Shown here in pieces: positions 24,545 to 33,749 of a stretch of 64,000 nt of DNA. The stretch's first letter is position 1, and every line of letters starts with the position of its first letter. The notes under the pieces are model-generated. The model was not told the DNA's origin. It worked only from the letters and a program-made list of their open reading frames with translations, and ran no database searches. The position numbers were made by a program, and so were the translations under genes. This stretch comes from 9FT-COMBO-48-23 sp964400675 (GTDB lineage: Bacteria; Chloroflexota; Dehalococcoidia; GIF9; UBA5629): the NCBI GenBank assembly GCA_964400675.1, contig CAYNVO010000005.1, forward strand, positions 1 to 64,000, given 5' to 3'.

Positions 24545-27500
24545 TTATTTGTCTACCTGACTGCAAAACCTGATGACCTCGGCGAAGTTGCCGATTCTGA
24601 CCAGGTTGTTAGTCTCGGAGAAGCCGTCGTAGGTGAGGCTTATCCAGGGCTTTTGATAAGCTGCGCTGAGCTTCTCCGCCATGGCAGCCACAATGCCGCC
24701 GGGCATGCAGCCGTGGGGCATAACAGATATGACGCCGGCGAACCTGGGGCTCTCCAGCCAGTGGACTCCGCTGCCTATGCTGAGAACCGCCTCGCTGCCG
24801 CATTTCGGCGACAGATAGCGGCTGGTCAGCTTCAGTAGCTCGGGAGTCGAAGGCTCCTTGCCGTCAACCGAATCTCCGAAACTCGCCGCCACCGTGTGTT
24901 CGTCATGCTCCTGTATGCGCTTCCTGATGTAGCTGGCGGCAATCTTCTTGAGCTTCCTGTCCTTTACGGCATCTTCCAGGTTACGGTACGAGGTGTACTT
25001 TATCCACTCCCCCATCGGAGCCACCACAACCTCGAGACCGGCAGCCTCACAGGCTTTTACCAGGTGGCTGTTGCTGAACTTGTTGGAGCGCAGGTATATC
25101 TCGCCGTTTATGCCCACCAGCGGTCTCTTAGGCAGGTCAGGGTCAACTAAAGCCCTGAACTCTGAAGCCGCCTGCTTCAGGACATCATCTAAGGGTCCCC
25201 TTTTTCTTACGCAGTCCGCAATCCGCTTCAGATATTCATCGAACAATACATCCGTTTCCCCGGCTTGCTTTTCATAGGGGCGGGTGCTCCACAGCAGCTT
25301 CTCCAGGTAGTCAACAGCCACGACTCCCCGCCACGCCAGCCGTTCGAAGCCGGGGCCCAGGCCCAAATCGCGATAGGCATTGTTGGATACGGTGCTTCGT
25401 ATCACCAGGTCAAAACCGATATCTTTAAGCACCCTATTCTGCTCTATGGCGTACTTCCCCAGGCGGCAGGGACCGTATGAACCAGCCATAAAGCCCTCGA
25501 CATCTTTAGAGTCGGCGCCGTTCTCATAGTAAAACCGCATAAAGTCGCCCAGGCTAACCCGGTAAGGCAGACATTCTCCGCCGGTGGTCACCTGGTTGCT
25601 GTACAAAATATTGCGCTCATCCGGCTCTGGCAACACCATAGTCTGTGCACCGTAGGCTTCCATAGCCGCACTTATAGCTTCGACATGCGGCGCCATCCGG
25701 GGAATAATAACCATCTTCTGCGTGTTGACAACGGCAGATGTCCCCCGGTAAATGTCTTTTCGCTGCACCTGGGGCTGCCTGGCGGAGCGGGAAAAACCGG
25801 TAATCGTGTCCACGAAAGCTTCGAGGCGGGTAACGATGCCGGCTTCGGCGGCGTGCTCGTCTATTTCAAGTTGCCCCAAAGGCTTACCGCCCATTATATC
25901 TTCCACCATCCCTGTTACGAACGAGTTAGGACCGCAGCCGAAATTGGTCAGCACCAGCCCGTATAGCTGCGGGTCAGATGCCGTTATGGCAGCGCCGGCT
26001 ATCTGTTTGCTCTCATAGAGCCAGTACGGCCGGTCTGAGTACTGCTTCGGGTCTATAGAGCTAAGCGGCAGGAAATCGAGCGGTATCGGCACCACGCCAA
26101 GCTGGGCAAGCTTTTCGGCTATGCCCAGGTTTGCCCCCGAGTCCTGAGAAAGGTAAGAGCGGGCAAAGAGCACCACACCGAGTTTGCCGCTTTTACGCAG
26201 TTGCTTCAACAGCTTCTTGCCCACAACCTGCATATCCCTTTCGAACTTCTGCTGCGCCTCGATGCCGGCAAGCGCTGCCTGCCTGCCCTTGCTCCGGCTG
26301 AACCCCATCTTAGCGGCTATATCGGCAAGATTAGCTATGACATCATTATCGCCGCGGCTGAAATCGAGCACCGGTATCAGGAGGCGCTCTTTCAAGTCTA
26401 CAGCCTGGCGTATTATGAACGGCGATGCCTGCACCAGCGGACAGGAGTATTTCTGATTCTCCTCCCCTTCCTTTTCGCCCAGCCGTATGGCGCAGGGATA
26501 GAGAATATAGTCGACATCCGAGAGGCTCGCCGCATGACCGTGCAGAAGCTTAAGCGGAAAGCAGCTATCGGAATAGCTCAGCTCGACGGAGTTCTCGATT
26601 GTCTCCTTAGTGGTGTTGGAGGAAAGAACTGCTCTGGCGCCGAGTGCATTCAGAAAACCGATGAGCAGCGGCGCGTAGTCGTAAACAAGTAGCGCCCTGG
26701 GAATGCCCACCGAGGGACCGGTGCCTGAGCCGTCCTTGTATTCACGGAAAAGCAGCTTTTCCCGCTCATCGAAGAAGGTCTTCACCTTGCCCCGGCTTAT
26801 GGTGCTGTCATAGCGGTCGCACCGGCTGCCGTAGAACGTGGGTTTCTCATCAGACATCTGCATTCGGGTTATGTTGCAGTTATTGTCGCAGTGCTTGCAG
26901 ACGAAGGTGGAGAGAGTGGGCTGGCTGTCTATGATATTCTGGAAGCCACGGAATCTGGATTCCTGACCGGATATGTTCTCTTTTGCCAGCAGCGCTGCAC
27001 CTATGGCGCCGCTGATTTCCTTGTGTTCGGGCACGGTCAGTTTCTTGCCCTTAAGCTGCTCGCAGAAGGCAGACACCACGGCATGATTGTAGAACACGGC
27101 GCCGGTCAGTATGACCTTATTGCCCAGTCGCCTGTTTCCGACCACCTTGGAAAGGTAGTTTTTGGCTATCGAGTTCGACAGACTGGCAGTTATTACCGGC
27201 AGCGGCATGCCATCCTGCTGGACTGACGTCACCGCCTGCCCCATGAAGGCAGCGCACCTGGTTCCCAGGTCGATTGTGTAAGGCGCCTGGAACGCCAGGT
27301 TGGCGAATTCACCGTTGTTGACCGAAATGCCGAGCATCTCGGCAAGCTCATCGATGAAGCTGCCTGTCCCGGCGGCGCAGGCTTTGTTCATCTGGTAATC
27401 GACCACGACGCCGTTTCTCTTGATGACAAGCTTGGAGTCCTGTCCACCGATTTCGATTATGTCGGCATCGGCATCAATTTCCGCAGCGGCTCTGGTCTGT

Positions 27501-28669
27501 GCCGTGATTTCATTCTTGATAAGGTCGGCTCCAATCAGGCTGCCGACCAGGTATCTGCCGGAGCCGGTAACGCCGGCACCGGTTATTTTGACTTGACCCG
27601 CACCGTAGCGGAGCAGGTTTCTGAATACCTCCTTGATGGCATCGATAGGCCGTCCTGCGGTCATAAGATAATGCTTTGCCAGCACATGCTTGCCCGATTC
27701 ATCCATTATCACCGCTTTGGTACTGGTGGAGCCGATGTCAACACCGAGATACCCGGTGCACGGCTCCGTTATACGCAGGTCTGCCCCATCTGATTTCAGC
27801 GATACAGCTTCGAGCGGGGGCATTTGATAATAGCGCTGGCTGGTATCCACTTCAGGCAGGGTTATGGAGCTGGGCTTTTTACCTGCGGAAAGCAGCGCTG
27901 TGCCGACGGCGCCGAGATGCGTATAGTTTTCAGGTATAATCGCACTCGTGGCACGCCCGTTCCTGGCGGAAATCACCTCTTCCAGCGCCTTCACTATGGC
28001 GCGGTTGGCAGCCACACCGCCAACAAAATATACAGGTTCCTGAAAAGTTCCCTTTTTGATTGAGGCGACCATTCGAGCGACGCTTTCGCACAGCGCATAC
28101 AGCATCGACTCCACCGGAACGCCCTTCTGCTGCAGGTGAATCAGGTCTGTCTTGGCAAATACGCTGCACCTTGCGGCTATACGGGGCGGGCTGTCATGGC
28201 ATTTCAATGCCAGATTGGATAAATCGTCCATGCTGATGCCGAGCCGATACGCCTGCTGCTCCATGAAACGCCCGGTGCCGGCGGCACAAAGCGGATTCGA
28301 TGATAGCCGCCACGGCTTTCTTAACCCATCCTCAAGCTCAATGACCAGCGAGCTCTGACCGCCTATCTGTACGATTGTCCTGGCGTCAGGATGGTAATGG
28401 AGCAGCCCGGCAGCAATGGACAGGGGACTGCCGTACTCCGCCCAGTTCATCTCCTTTGGGATTACGGCTATTCCAGAGCCTGAGACCCCGGCAGAAGCAA
28501 CATCTTCGAGGTCGAACTCATGAGATAGCCTGGAGATAAGTGAGCGCAGCGCAGCCCTGGGACTTGATATCACCTTCTCGGTGTCAAGCCGGAGCAGCGT
28601 GCCGCGCTCATCGACAAGCGCCAGCTTGGCATTCACAGAGCCGATATCTATACCTAGAAGATAAGACAT
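24545..28669 (-). CDS. Giant 2-hydroxyacyl-CoA dehydratase activase-related protein
   Basis: This protein of about 1374 residues has two BadF/BadG/HgdC-type ATPase domains in tandem, starting LLGIDIGSVNAK and, near residue 310, YLGVDIGSTSTK. Each has the cluster-binding block CAAGTG (NPLCAAGTGRF, NKACAAGTGSF). A DUF2229/HgdB-like region follows from about residue 650 (GIPRALLVYDYAPLLIGFL, SYSDSCFPLKLLHG), with further conserved cysteines (GCGPNSFV, GGECLPYR). Activases of this superfamily use ATP to drive an electron into 2-hydroxyacyl-CoA dehydratases or benzoyl-CoA reductases. No separate dehydratase gene is nearby, so its partner is unknown. The ATG at 28669 has AGGTG upstream. A GTG two codons earlier lies inside that site. 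Confidence 0.88.
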   Translation of the reverse strand: MSYLLGIDIGSVNAKLALVDERGTLLRLDTEKVISSPRAALRSLISRLSHEFDLEDVASAGVSGSGIAVIPKEMNWAEYGSPLSIAAGLLHYHPDARTIVQIGGQSSLVIELEDGLRKPWRLSSNPLCAAGTGRFMEQQAYRLGISMDDLSNLALKCHDSPPRIAARCSVFAKTDLIHLQQKGVPVESMLYALCESVARMVASIKKGTFQEPVYFVGGVAANRAIVKALEEVISARNGRATSAIIPENYTHLGAVGTALLSAGKKPSSITLPEVDTSQRYYQMPPLEAVSLKSDGADLRITEPCTGYLGVDIGSTSTKAVIMDESGKHVLAKHYLMTAGRPIDAIKEVFRNLLRYGAGQVKITGAGVTGSGRYLVGSLIGADLIKNEITAQTRAAAEIDADADIIEIGGQDSKLVIKRNGVVVDYQMNKACAAGTGSFIDELAEMLGISVNNGEFANLAFQAPYTIDLGTRCAAFMGQAVTSVQQDGMPLPVITASLSNSIAKNYLSKVVGNRRLGNKVILTGAVFYNHAVVSAFCEQLKGKKLTVPEHKEISGAIGAALLAKENISGQESRFRGFQNIIDSQPTLSTFVCKHCDNNCNITRMQMSDEKPTFYGSRCDRYDSTISRGKVKTFFDEREKLLFREYKDGSGTGPSVGIPRALLVYDYAPLLIGFLNALGARAVLSSNTTKETIENSVELSYSDSCFPLKLLHGHAASLSDVDYILYPCAIRLGEKEGEENQKYSCPLVQASPFIIRQAVDLKERLLIPVLDFSRGDNDVIANLADIAAKMGFSRSKGRQAALAGIEAQQKFERDMQVVGKKLLKQLRKSGKLGVVLFARSYLSQDSGANLGIAEKLAQLGVVPIPLDFLPLSSIDPKQYSDRPYWLYESKQIAGAAITASDPQLYGLVLTNFGCGPNSFVTGMVEDIMGGKPLGQLEIDEHAAEAGIVTRLEAFVDTITGFSRSARQPQVQRKDIYRGTSAVVNTQKMVIIPRMAPHVEAISAAMEAYGAQTMVLPEPDERNILYSNQVTTGGECLPYRVSLGDFMRFYYENGADSKDVEGFMAGSYGPCRLGKYAIEQNRVLKDIGFDLVIRSTVSNNAYRDLGLGPGFERLAWRGVVAVDYLEKLLWSTRPYEKQAGETDVLFDEYLKRIADCVRKRGPLDDVLKQAASEFRALVDPDLPKRPLVGINGEIYLRSNKFSNSHLVKACEAAGLEVVVAPMGEWIKYTSYRNLEDAVKDRKLKKIAASYIRKRIQEHDEHTVAASFGDSVDGKEPSTPELLKLTSRYLSPKCGSEAVLSIGSGVHWLESPRFAGVISVMPHGCMPGGIVAAMAEKLSAAYQKPWISLTYDGFSETNNLVRIGNFAEVIRFCSQVDK

Positions 28670-28678
28670 TCCCACCTG

Positions 28679-29488
28679 TTACCTGACTGCGGCATGTTTT
28701 CCGGAATGCTTCGACAGGAATGAGAGTAGCATGGCATTAAACTCCTCTGCCTGCTCTCTGGGCGCAGCATGCCGCGCGTTGCTTATCACCACAAGCTGTG
28801 CATCGGGCATTTTCAACGCATATCCCGCCTTAACGGATACCGGCACAAAGTCCGCATCGCTGGCAATCATCAGCGTGGGACAGTTTATAGCGCCAAGTCG
28901 GTCGGCAACACTCCATTTTATCAGCGCCCCGAAGGCATTAGCATAAGCCAGCTTGTTGTTCACTGCCATACGCTGGATTACAGATTGGGGCGGATCTTTC
29001 CGGTCTGGCGCCGGCACCGGTTGCTTAACGCCATTTTGCTCCTTATTACGCATTCCGTTGAAGGGAAGAAAGAACATGTGCTTGAAACATTCTACGCCGT
29101 CGTTGAATGTCCGTATCGAGCCTTCGGGAAGGCAGTTCACAGCCACCAGGCTGGTGACCATTTCCGGAGCATCGACGGCAAGCTGAAAACCGACCATGCC
29201 TCCCATGGAGAATCCGACGACATGTGCCGAGTCAATTCCAAGCGCCCTAATCAGCTCCACGGCATCGGCGGCAAACAGCTTAATGCTGTAAGGCTCACGA
29301 AGCGGCCTGTCGGAACGCCCGTGCCCGCGAACATCGAACGTAATCACCCGGTAGTGTTGGGCAAAGAAAGGAACCTGTTTTTTCCAGCTTCGGCTGCTTG
29401 AAGCCAGCCCGTGAATGAACAGTAGCGGTTCACCCTGCCCGGTCACCTCGTAGTAGATGCCGGTGTTATTGACGCGCAGTTTTGGCAT
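28679..29488 (-). CDS. Alpha/beta hydrolase
   Basis: This 269-residue alpha/beta-hydrolase-fold enzyme has HGLASSSRSW (oxyanion region), GHGRSDRP, the nucleophile elbow GFSMGG, an Asp candidate in IASDADFVP and a histidine in NARHAAPREQ. The overall look is that of 3-oxoadipate enol-lactonase or haloperoxidase-like esterases. It lies 9 bases upstream of the activase gene on the same strand, so the two may be cotranscribed. Substrate unknown. Confidence 0.82.
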   Translation of the reverse strand: MPKLRVNNTGIYYEVTGQGEPLLFIHGLASSSRSWKKQVPFFAQHYRVITFDVRGHGRSDRPLREPYSIKLFAADAVELIRALGIDSAHVVGFSMGGMVGFQLAVDAPEMVTSLVAVNCLPEGSIRTFNDGVECFKHMFFLPFNGMRNKEQNGVKQPVPAPDRKDPPQSVIQRMAVNNKLAYANAFGALIKWSVADRLGAINCPTLMIASDADFVPVSVKAGYALKMPDAQLVVISNARHAAPREQAEEFNAMLLSFLSKHSGKHAAVR

Positions 29489-29610
29489 GACGGTTTATCC
29501 ATAATATTTTGCTGCAAGCGGCTAAAGGATGCAAGTTTTTGTACTCATCCGGTAGGCTGGTGACACTTTTTTGATTTTGAGGGTGCGGCTATAGCTTCCA
29601 GTTCTATTTT

Positions 29611-29651
29611 CTCCCTCTCCCTTGACGGGAGAGGATTAAGGTGAGGGTGAA
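29611..29651. repeat. Dispersed hairpin repeat
   Basis: CCTCTCCC (29614-29621) and GGGAGAGG (29627-29634) form an 8-bp stem around TTGAC. The flanks TCTCCC and GTGAGGGTGA extend the symmetry. This matches a widespread intergenic hairpin family. Between two minus-strand genes it may also act in transcription termination. Confidence 0.6.
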
Positions 29652-29660
29652 AAAGTATGA

Positions 29661-31157
29661 CTATCCTTGAGTCTGAGAAAAGGAGGACATTCTCTGGTAG
29701 AGCTGCCCCATGAGTCCACTTGCCTTCTCTACACCGTCGGCTAGACGGGCGAAATTTGCCTCGGTCGGTATTTTTTGCCCACCCGCAGTGACAAAATCCG
29801 CTGCTGTCTCACCAACCTTGACACAAATCTCAAGCAATTGTTCAAATGTTTTCTTTGCCTCCTGCAGCTCTTTCTCCTTGGGCTTAGACAGTTTCTTGGC
29901 GTGCTTCAGCATGGGGCGCAGCTTCAAGCCTTCCATCAAGTCCAATGGAGAAGCCGGCAGACCGTCAGGACTTTTGGTGACAACAGCGCTGATAAAAGGC
30001 AGAGCCTGTTCATACAGCAGCATGAATTCTCGCGAACGCTCGTCTTCGCCTGCTTTTTTCTTTCCCGGTTGCTCCAAGTTCGGACCTTGCGGTTTCTTTG
30101 CAAGCACAGCAGCCGATATTGGTTTCTCACCACGCCTCTCCCAGCAATTACGGCATATAGGATGAGTACCGGTCACATAATTGCATTGACTGCAAACATA
30201 CTGACCGCATCGGGAACACGAATTGACTGCATCAGCCTCCGGATGGTAAAAGCACTTCAGCACAGCCCCGGTATCATCCAGCAATATTGGTACATTCGAC
30301 ATCGGCTGACTGCTTATAGTCTCTGGCACCTGCGCTGCTGCGGCGGCTGCGGCAGGGATTTCCACAGGAGCTTCCTCTAAAGCTTCAGCAGGTGATTCCT
30401 CAATGGCTTCCACAGGAGCTTCATCCTGGATTTCTGCGGCAGCTGTAGTAGCTTCTACAGGGAGCTTCTCACTGGCTTCCGCAGGAGCTTCCGAGGTGGC
30501 TTCTCCTTGAGAGTATGCGGCAGGGGCTTCTACAGGAAATTTATCCACGGCTTTTTCCTGGACTTCTGCGGGGGGTTTTGCAGGGCTTTCTCTGCCGGCA
30601 GGGCTAACGTCACTGGGATCTTCAACATATTTGTATTCAAGCTCTTTGTACTGCCGGTCGTCAGACATGCCTAACTGCCCAGTATCCTGCCATCGGTCGG
30701 CCTCTAACTCTCTTACAAAATCAACATCGTTGCCAACTGATTGATTCTCTAAGAGCAATAAAATAATGACACCTGCAATATAGCCCAAGCCTCCTAAAAT
30801 CTCACCAATGCGAGCCGCATTAAAGAAGGCTAATATAAAAGTAAAAACCCATGGAACTATAATCAGAATAATTAATCCCTTGCTTCTTCCCTTCTTGCCG
30901 AGATACCATAACGTCGTCACAATTTCGAATATAGTAATTCCTATACTCACTAAAACACTTATAAGAGCAATTGGCAAGAAGGAAGTGAACAAGGTTCCTA
31001 TAAATTCTGGAGATTCTTCACCACCCTGCATTGACACCATTAATCCACCGAGAACGGAGAAAAATACTACAACCCAAATCATGCCTACGATAAATGGGAG
31101 TAGAATATCCACTAAAAGAAGACTCCAGTTAAGATGCCTTTCAAACCAGTTCACCAC
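29661..31157 (-). CDS. Membrane protein with Ala/Pro/Glu repeats and B-box-like zinc finger
   Basis: The 498-residue protein has about four transmembrane helices in residues 10-150. A low-complexity cytoplasmic or surface linker follows (about 185-275) with repeated EAPVEA/ESPAEA-type units. A zinc finger near residue 290-330 has CFYHPEADAVNSCSRCG and CSQC..THPICRNCW, which is a bacterial B-box-like or DUF-type double zinc site. A helical C-terminal region completes it. The finger type occurs in bacterial membrane proteins of unknown role. The repeats are imperfect and probably act as a flexible spacer. No enzyme motif is seen. Confidence 0.7.
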   Translation of the reverse strand: MVNWFERHLNWSLLLVDILLPFIVGMIWVVVFFSVLGGLMVSMQGGEESPEFIGTLFTSFLPIALISVLVSIGITIFEIVTTLWYLGKKGRSKGLIILIIVPWVFTFILAFFNAARIGEILGGLGYIAGVIILLLLENQSVGNDVDFVRELEADRWQDTGQLGMSDDRQYKELEYKYVEDPSDVSPAGRESPAKPPAEVQEKAVDKFPVEAPAAYSQGEATSEAPAEASEKLPVEATTAAAEIQDEAPVEAIEESPAEALEEAPVEIPAAAAAAAQVPETISSQPMSNVPILLDDTGAVLKCFYHPEADAVNSCSRCGQYVCSQCNYVTGTHPICRNCWERRGEKPISAAVLAKKPQGPNLEQPGKKKAGEDERSREFMLLYEQALPFISAVVTKSPDGLPASPLDLMEGLKLRPMLKHAKKLSKPKEKELQEAKKTFEQLLEICVKVGETAADFVTAGGQKIPTEANFARLADGVEKASGLMGQLYQRMSSFSQTQG

Positions 31158-31348
31158 AAACCTCCTGAGCGTTCTATCGCTGGTGTATGCTACTGATTAT
31201 ACGATAACCAAAAGCAAAATAGAATACCCTATACTATCCAATACACTGGAGTCTCATCCCAAACACACGTAGCCACGAAGCTTTAGCCTCGTGCGCACAT
31301 TAGCCTTGGCCCTTTTCTATCCTCAATAATAGAGGAGAGCTAAATTGG

Positions 31349-32131
31349 CTATTCAGCGGAGCCATGAGATTCGGTAAGTCTGTCAGCAAAATCGGCTACA
31401 GACTGATGTGCGTTGTGCATAATGGGAGAACCGTGACCGAAGCAGATAATATCGAATTCCAGGACGGCTACTCTCTTAATCGATTGTGTCTCCTGGACTG
31501 TATCGACGGTGAAGCCCCTGGAGGGAAGTCTTAAGCCAAAGCGGTTGGCGAGCAAATCGCCGGCAATGAGCAGCTTCTTGCTCTCCAGATATAAGCAGAT
31601 ACTCCCTGGCGTGTGCCCGGGGGTATGCAGTATCTTAATGCCGCCAAGCATGGGCAGTTCATCGCCATCGCTCACCAGTGTATCCACCGCCACCAGCTCA
31701 GTAGACCACAGCCGGCCAAAACGAGCCAAAGGCTTGCTCAACCATTGCGGTCCTGCCGGCCCGGGCTGGGGCAAACTGCCATCAATATACGAAGCATCAG
31801 CAGGATGGGCAATAACTTCGGCTTGCGTAACCCCTTTCAGCTCAGCCAGGCTGCCAATATGGTCGACGTGGTGGTGTGTAATGATAATTCTCTTTACATC
31901 GGCAGGTGAATAGCCGAGCTCTTTTATCTGTTCCAGTATCCGGTCAGCCCTGCCCAAAAATCCGGTATCCACAAGCGTCAGGTCGCCATCATCTACCAGC
32001 AGGTATACGTTGGCACCCCAAATCCCGGCACCCAAAAAGCCACTGAGAAGATACACTCCGGCTACTATTTCTGTAACTATCGCCGACACCCGCAGACCTG
32101 CCTGCGCTCTATTATAGTACCTCTCAGACAA
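31349..32131 (-). CDS. Metallo-beta-lactamase-fold hydrolase
   Basis: The 260-residue protein has the metal-binding signature THHHVDHIG, a second-shell histidine in HTPGHTPGSI, the bridging aspartate in IAGDLLANRF and a C-terminal GHGSP histidine. This is a complete MBL-fold binuclear site of the glyoxalase II/quorum-lactonase type. It is predicted cytosolic. Substrate unknown, with thioester or lactone hydrolysis typical. It stands alone, and neither flank (31158-31348, 32132-32311) shows another gene. Confidence 0.85.
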   Translation of the reverse strand: MSERYYNRAQAGLRVSAIVTEIVAGVYLLSGFLGAGIWGANVYLLVDDGDLTLVDTGFLGRADRILEQIKELGYSPADVKRIIITHHHVDHIGSLAELKGVTQAEVIAHPADASYIDGSLPQPGPAGPQWLSKPLARFGRLWSTELVAVDTLVSDGDELPMLGGIKILHTPGHTPGSICLYLESKKLLIAGDLLANRFGLRLPSRGFTVDTVQETQSIKRVAVLEFDIICFGHGSPIMHNAHQSVADFADRLTESHGSAE

Positions 32132-32311
32132 AAGGACTAGGAAAAGTGGCTGGCAACCATAGCCATTGGTCGTAAGTCATTTCTACGATTGAAAATCATA
32201 CCGACGCCCGATTCCCTTCAAGCTATATAAAGCGGATAATATATCTAGACTAAACTAAGTCACTGATTAAACGTTATAACTAATGAAAGAGGCAACAAGG
32301 AGGTAAATGAG

Positions 32312-32443
32312 ATGAAGAAAATCAATAAGTTCACAGCCGTCCTTACTCATGATAAACAGCTCCTGAGTCTGTTCAGCGGCATGGTTCTTTCCTGTATCGG
32401 CCTGCTGAGCGTGACAATCACAGCTCTTATCTGGTATCTGTAA
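32312..32443 (+). CDS. 43-residue single-span membrane peptide
   Basis: The frame starts at ATG with AAGGAGGT ten bases upstream and encodes a basic N-terminus (MKKINKF), a short polar stretch (THDKQ) and one hydrophobic segment (about residues 18-42, ending ALIWYL). It is followed within 40 bases by a strong terminator, so it looks like a real monocistronic small-protein gene. The topology would place the C-terminus in or just beyond the membrane. I know no family for it. Confidence 0.6.
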   Translation: MKKINKFTAVLTHDKQLLSLFSGMVLSCIGLLSVTITALIWYL

Positions 32444-32482
32444 TAATCAATCCGAATACTAGCCGGAACCTTCACAATAACC

Positions 32483-32524
32483 AAACGGGGTCTGCATTAT
32501 GGCTAATGCAGACCCCGTTTTTTA
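32483..32524. terminator. Strong bidirectional terminator
   Basis: AAACGGGGTCTGCATTA (32483-32499) and its exact complement TAATGCAGACCCCGTTT (32504-32520) form a 17-bp stem with a TGGC loop, followed by a run of T. It sits between the small membrane peptide and the convergent dehydrogenase gene. Confidence 0.88.
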
Positions 32525-32558
32525 CAGTCCTATTTAACCTAGTTTCCTAATCCCGAAC

Positions 32559-33707
32559 TTAAATCTTGCCGCTCTTCAGCGTCTTGGTCGGCTCAAACAC
32601 CTTTGTGTTGAATTTCTTAGCCAGCTCTTCTAACCTGCTAGCCAGCTTGTCATATCCAATCCCCTTAGCGAGCTGGAACGGGCCAAACGCAGAACCGCCT
32701 CCGTTAGCCATTGCCTTATCGATGTCATCGGCGCTATTAGCCACACCTTCTTCAAGCAACTTGGTAGCTTCATTCACCTGTATGGCAATCATATCGGTCG
32801 GGTCGAAGTCCTCTTTAGCCTTGGATAAGTCTATCTCCGGCCTACCCTTGGACCAATCGAAAATACCTTTCCCTGATTTCTTTCCCAGAGTATTGGCATC
32901 GATTAGATCCTTAAGCCACTTAGGCGGTTTGTAGTCCGGTGACAGCATCTGCGCAAAATAGTTAGCGCCGTGATAGTAAACATCCAGACCGACGTAGTCC
33001 ATTAACTCGTATGGCCCCATAGGCATACCTATTTTTCTCATTTTAGCATCTACTTCTTCGGGTTTAGCCATATTCTTATCTATTATGGCGTTAAGAAAGA
33101 TTCCGGTCGGCGCATTTACTCTGTTGTAGATGAAGCCAGGGGAATCCTTCTCAACTCTGACCGGCACCTTGTTCATCTTCAGCGCCAGATTATAGGCCAC
33201 TTCCATGGTCTCTTCGCTGGTCTTGTTTCCCTTGATGATTTCAACCAGCTTCATCATTACGGCTGGATTAAAGAAATGCATGCCGACAACCAACTCCGGC
33301 CTCTTGGTATGCTCGGCGATGTCTGAAATACTCATGTTGGAAGTATTCGAAGCCAGGATAGCATGTTTGGGCGCCGCCTCATCTAGCGCCTTAAAAACCT
33401 CTTCCTTCAGTTTCAAAATTTCAGGGACCGCTTCGATAACAAAATCGGCGTCTTTTACCGACTCACCGATATCGACAAAGGTCTGGATGTTCCCCAGCAT
33501 GGCTTTCTCGGCATCAGCTGTGACTTTCCCTTTCTCGGTAAGCTTGTGCAGGCTCTCCGTAATTCTGGAAAGCCCCCTATCGACAAATCTCTGTTCGATG
33601 TCCCGCATTGATACCTTGTAGCCGGCAAGCAGTGCCACCTCAGCGATACCATGTCCCATGTCACCCGCGCCCATGGCTGCAATCTTCTTGATGTCTTCTA
33701 CTTTCAT
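32559..33707 (-). CDS. 3-hydroxyacyl-CoA dehydrogenase
   Basis: The 382-residue enzyme oxidises 3-hydroxyacyl-CoA with NAD+. The Rossmann motif is intact (GAGDMGHGIAEV), and the catalytic histidine lies in GMHFFNPAVMMK. The C-terminal half contains the dimerisation domain (YNRVNAPTGIFLNAI, KIGMPMGPYELMDYVGLDV) followed by a partial repeat of it, as in longer family members. AAAGGAG precedes the start. With the enoyl-CoA hydratase 42 bases upstream it forms a two-gene beta-oxidation unit. Confidence 0.92.
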   Translation of the reverse strand: MKVEDIKKIAAMGAGDMGHGIAEVALLAGYKVSMRDIEQRFVDRGLSRITESLHKLTEKGKVTADAEKAMLGNIQTFVDIGESVKDADFVIEAVPEILKLKEEVFKALDEAAPKHAILASNTSNMSISDIAEHTKRPELVVGMHFFNPAVMMKLVEIIKGNKTSEETMEVAYNLALKMNKVPVRVEKDSPGFIYNRVNAPTGIFLNAIIDKNMAKPEEVDAKMRKIGMPMGPYELMDYVGLDVYYHGANYFAQMLSPDYKPPKWLKDLIDANTLGKKSGKGIFDWSKGRPEIDLSKAKEDFDPTDMIAIQVNEATKLLEEGVANSADDIDKAMANGGGSAFGPFQLAKGIGYDKLASRLEELAKKFNTKVFEPTKTLKSGKI

Positions 33708-33749
33708 CGCAAAAATCTCCTTTCTATTTTAAGTGCCGCATTAGAACGG

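Noticed and set aside
24600..28400. Numerous long open frames opposite the activase gene
   Set aside because: They mirror the codon pattern of the minus-strand gene and lack ribosome binding sites. The minus-strand frame has clear domain motifs.
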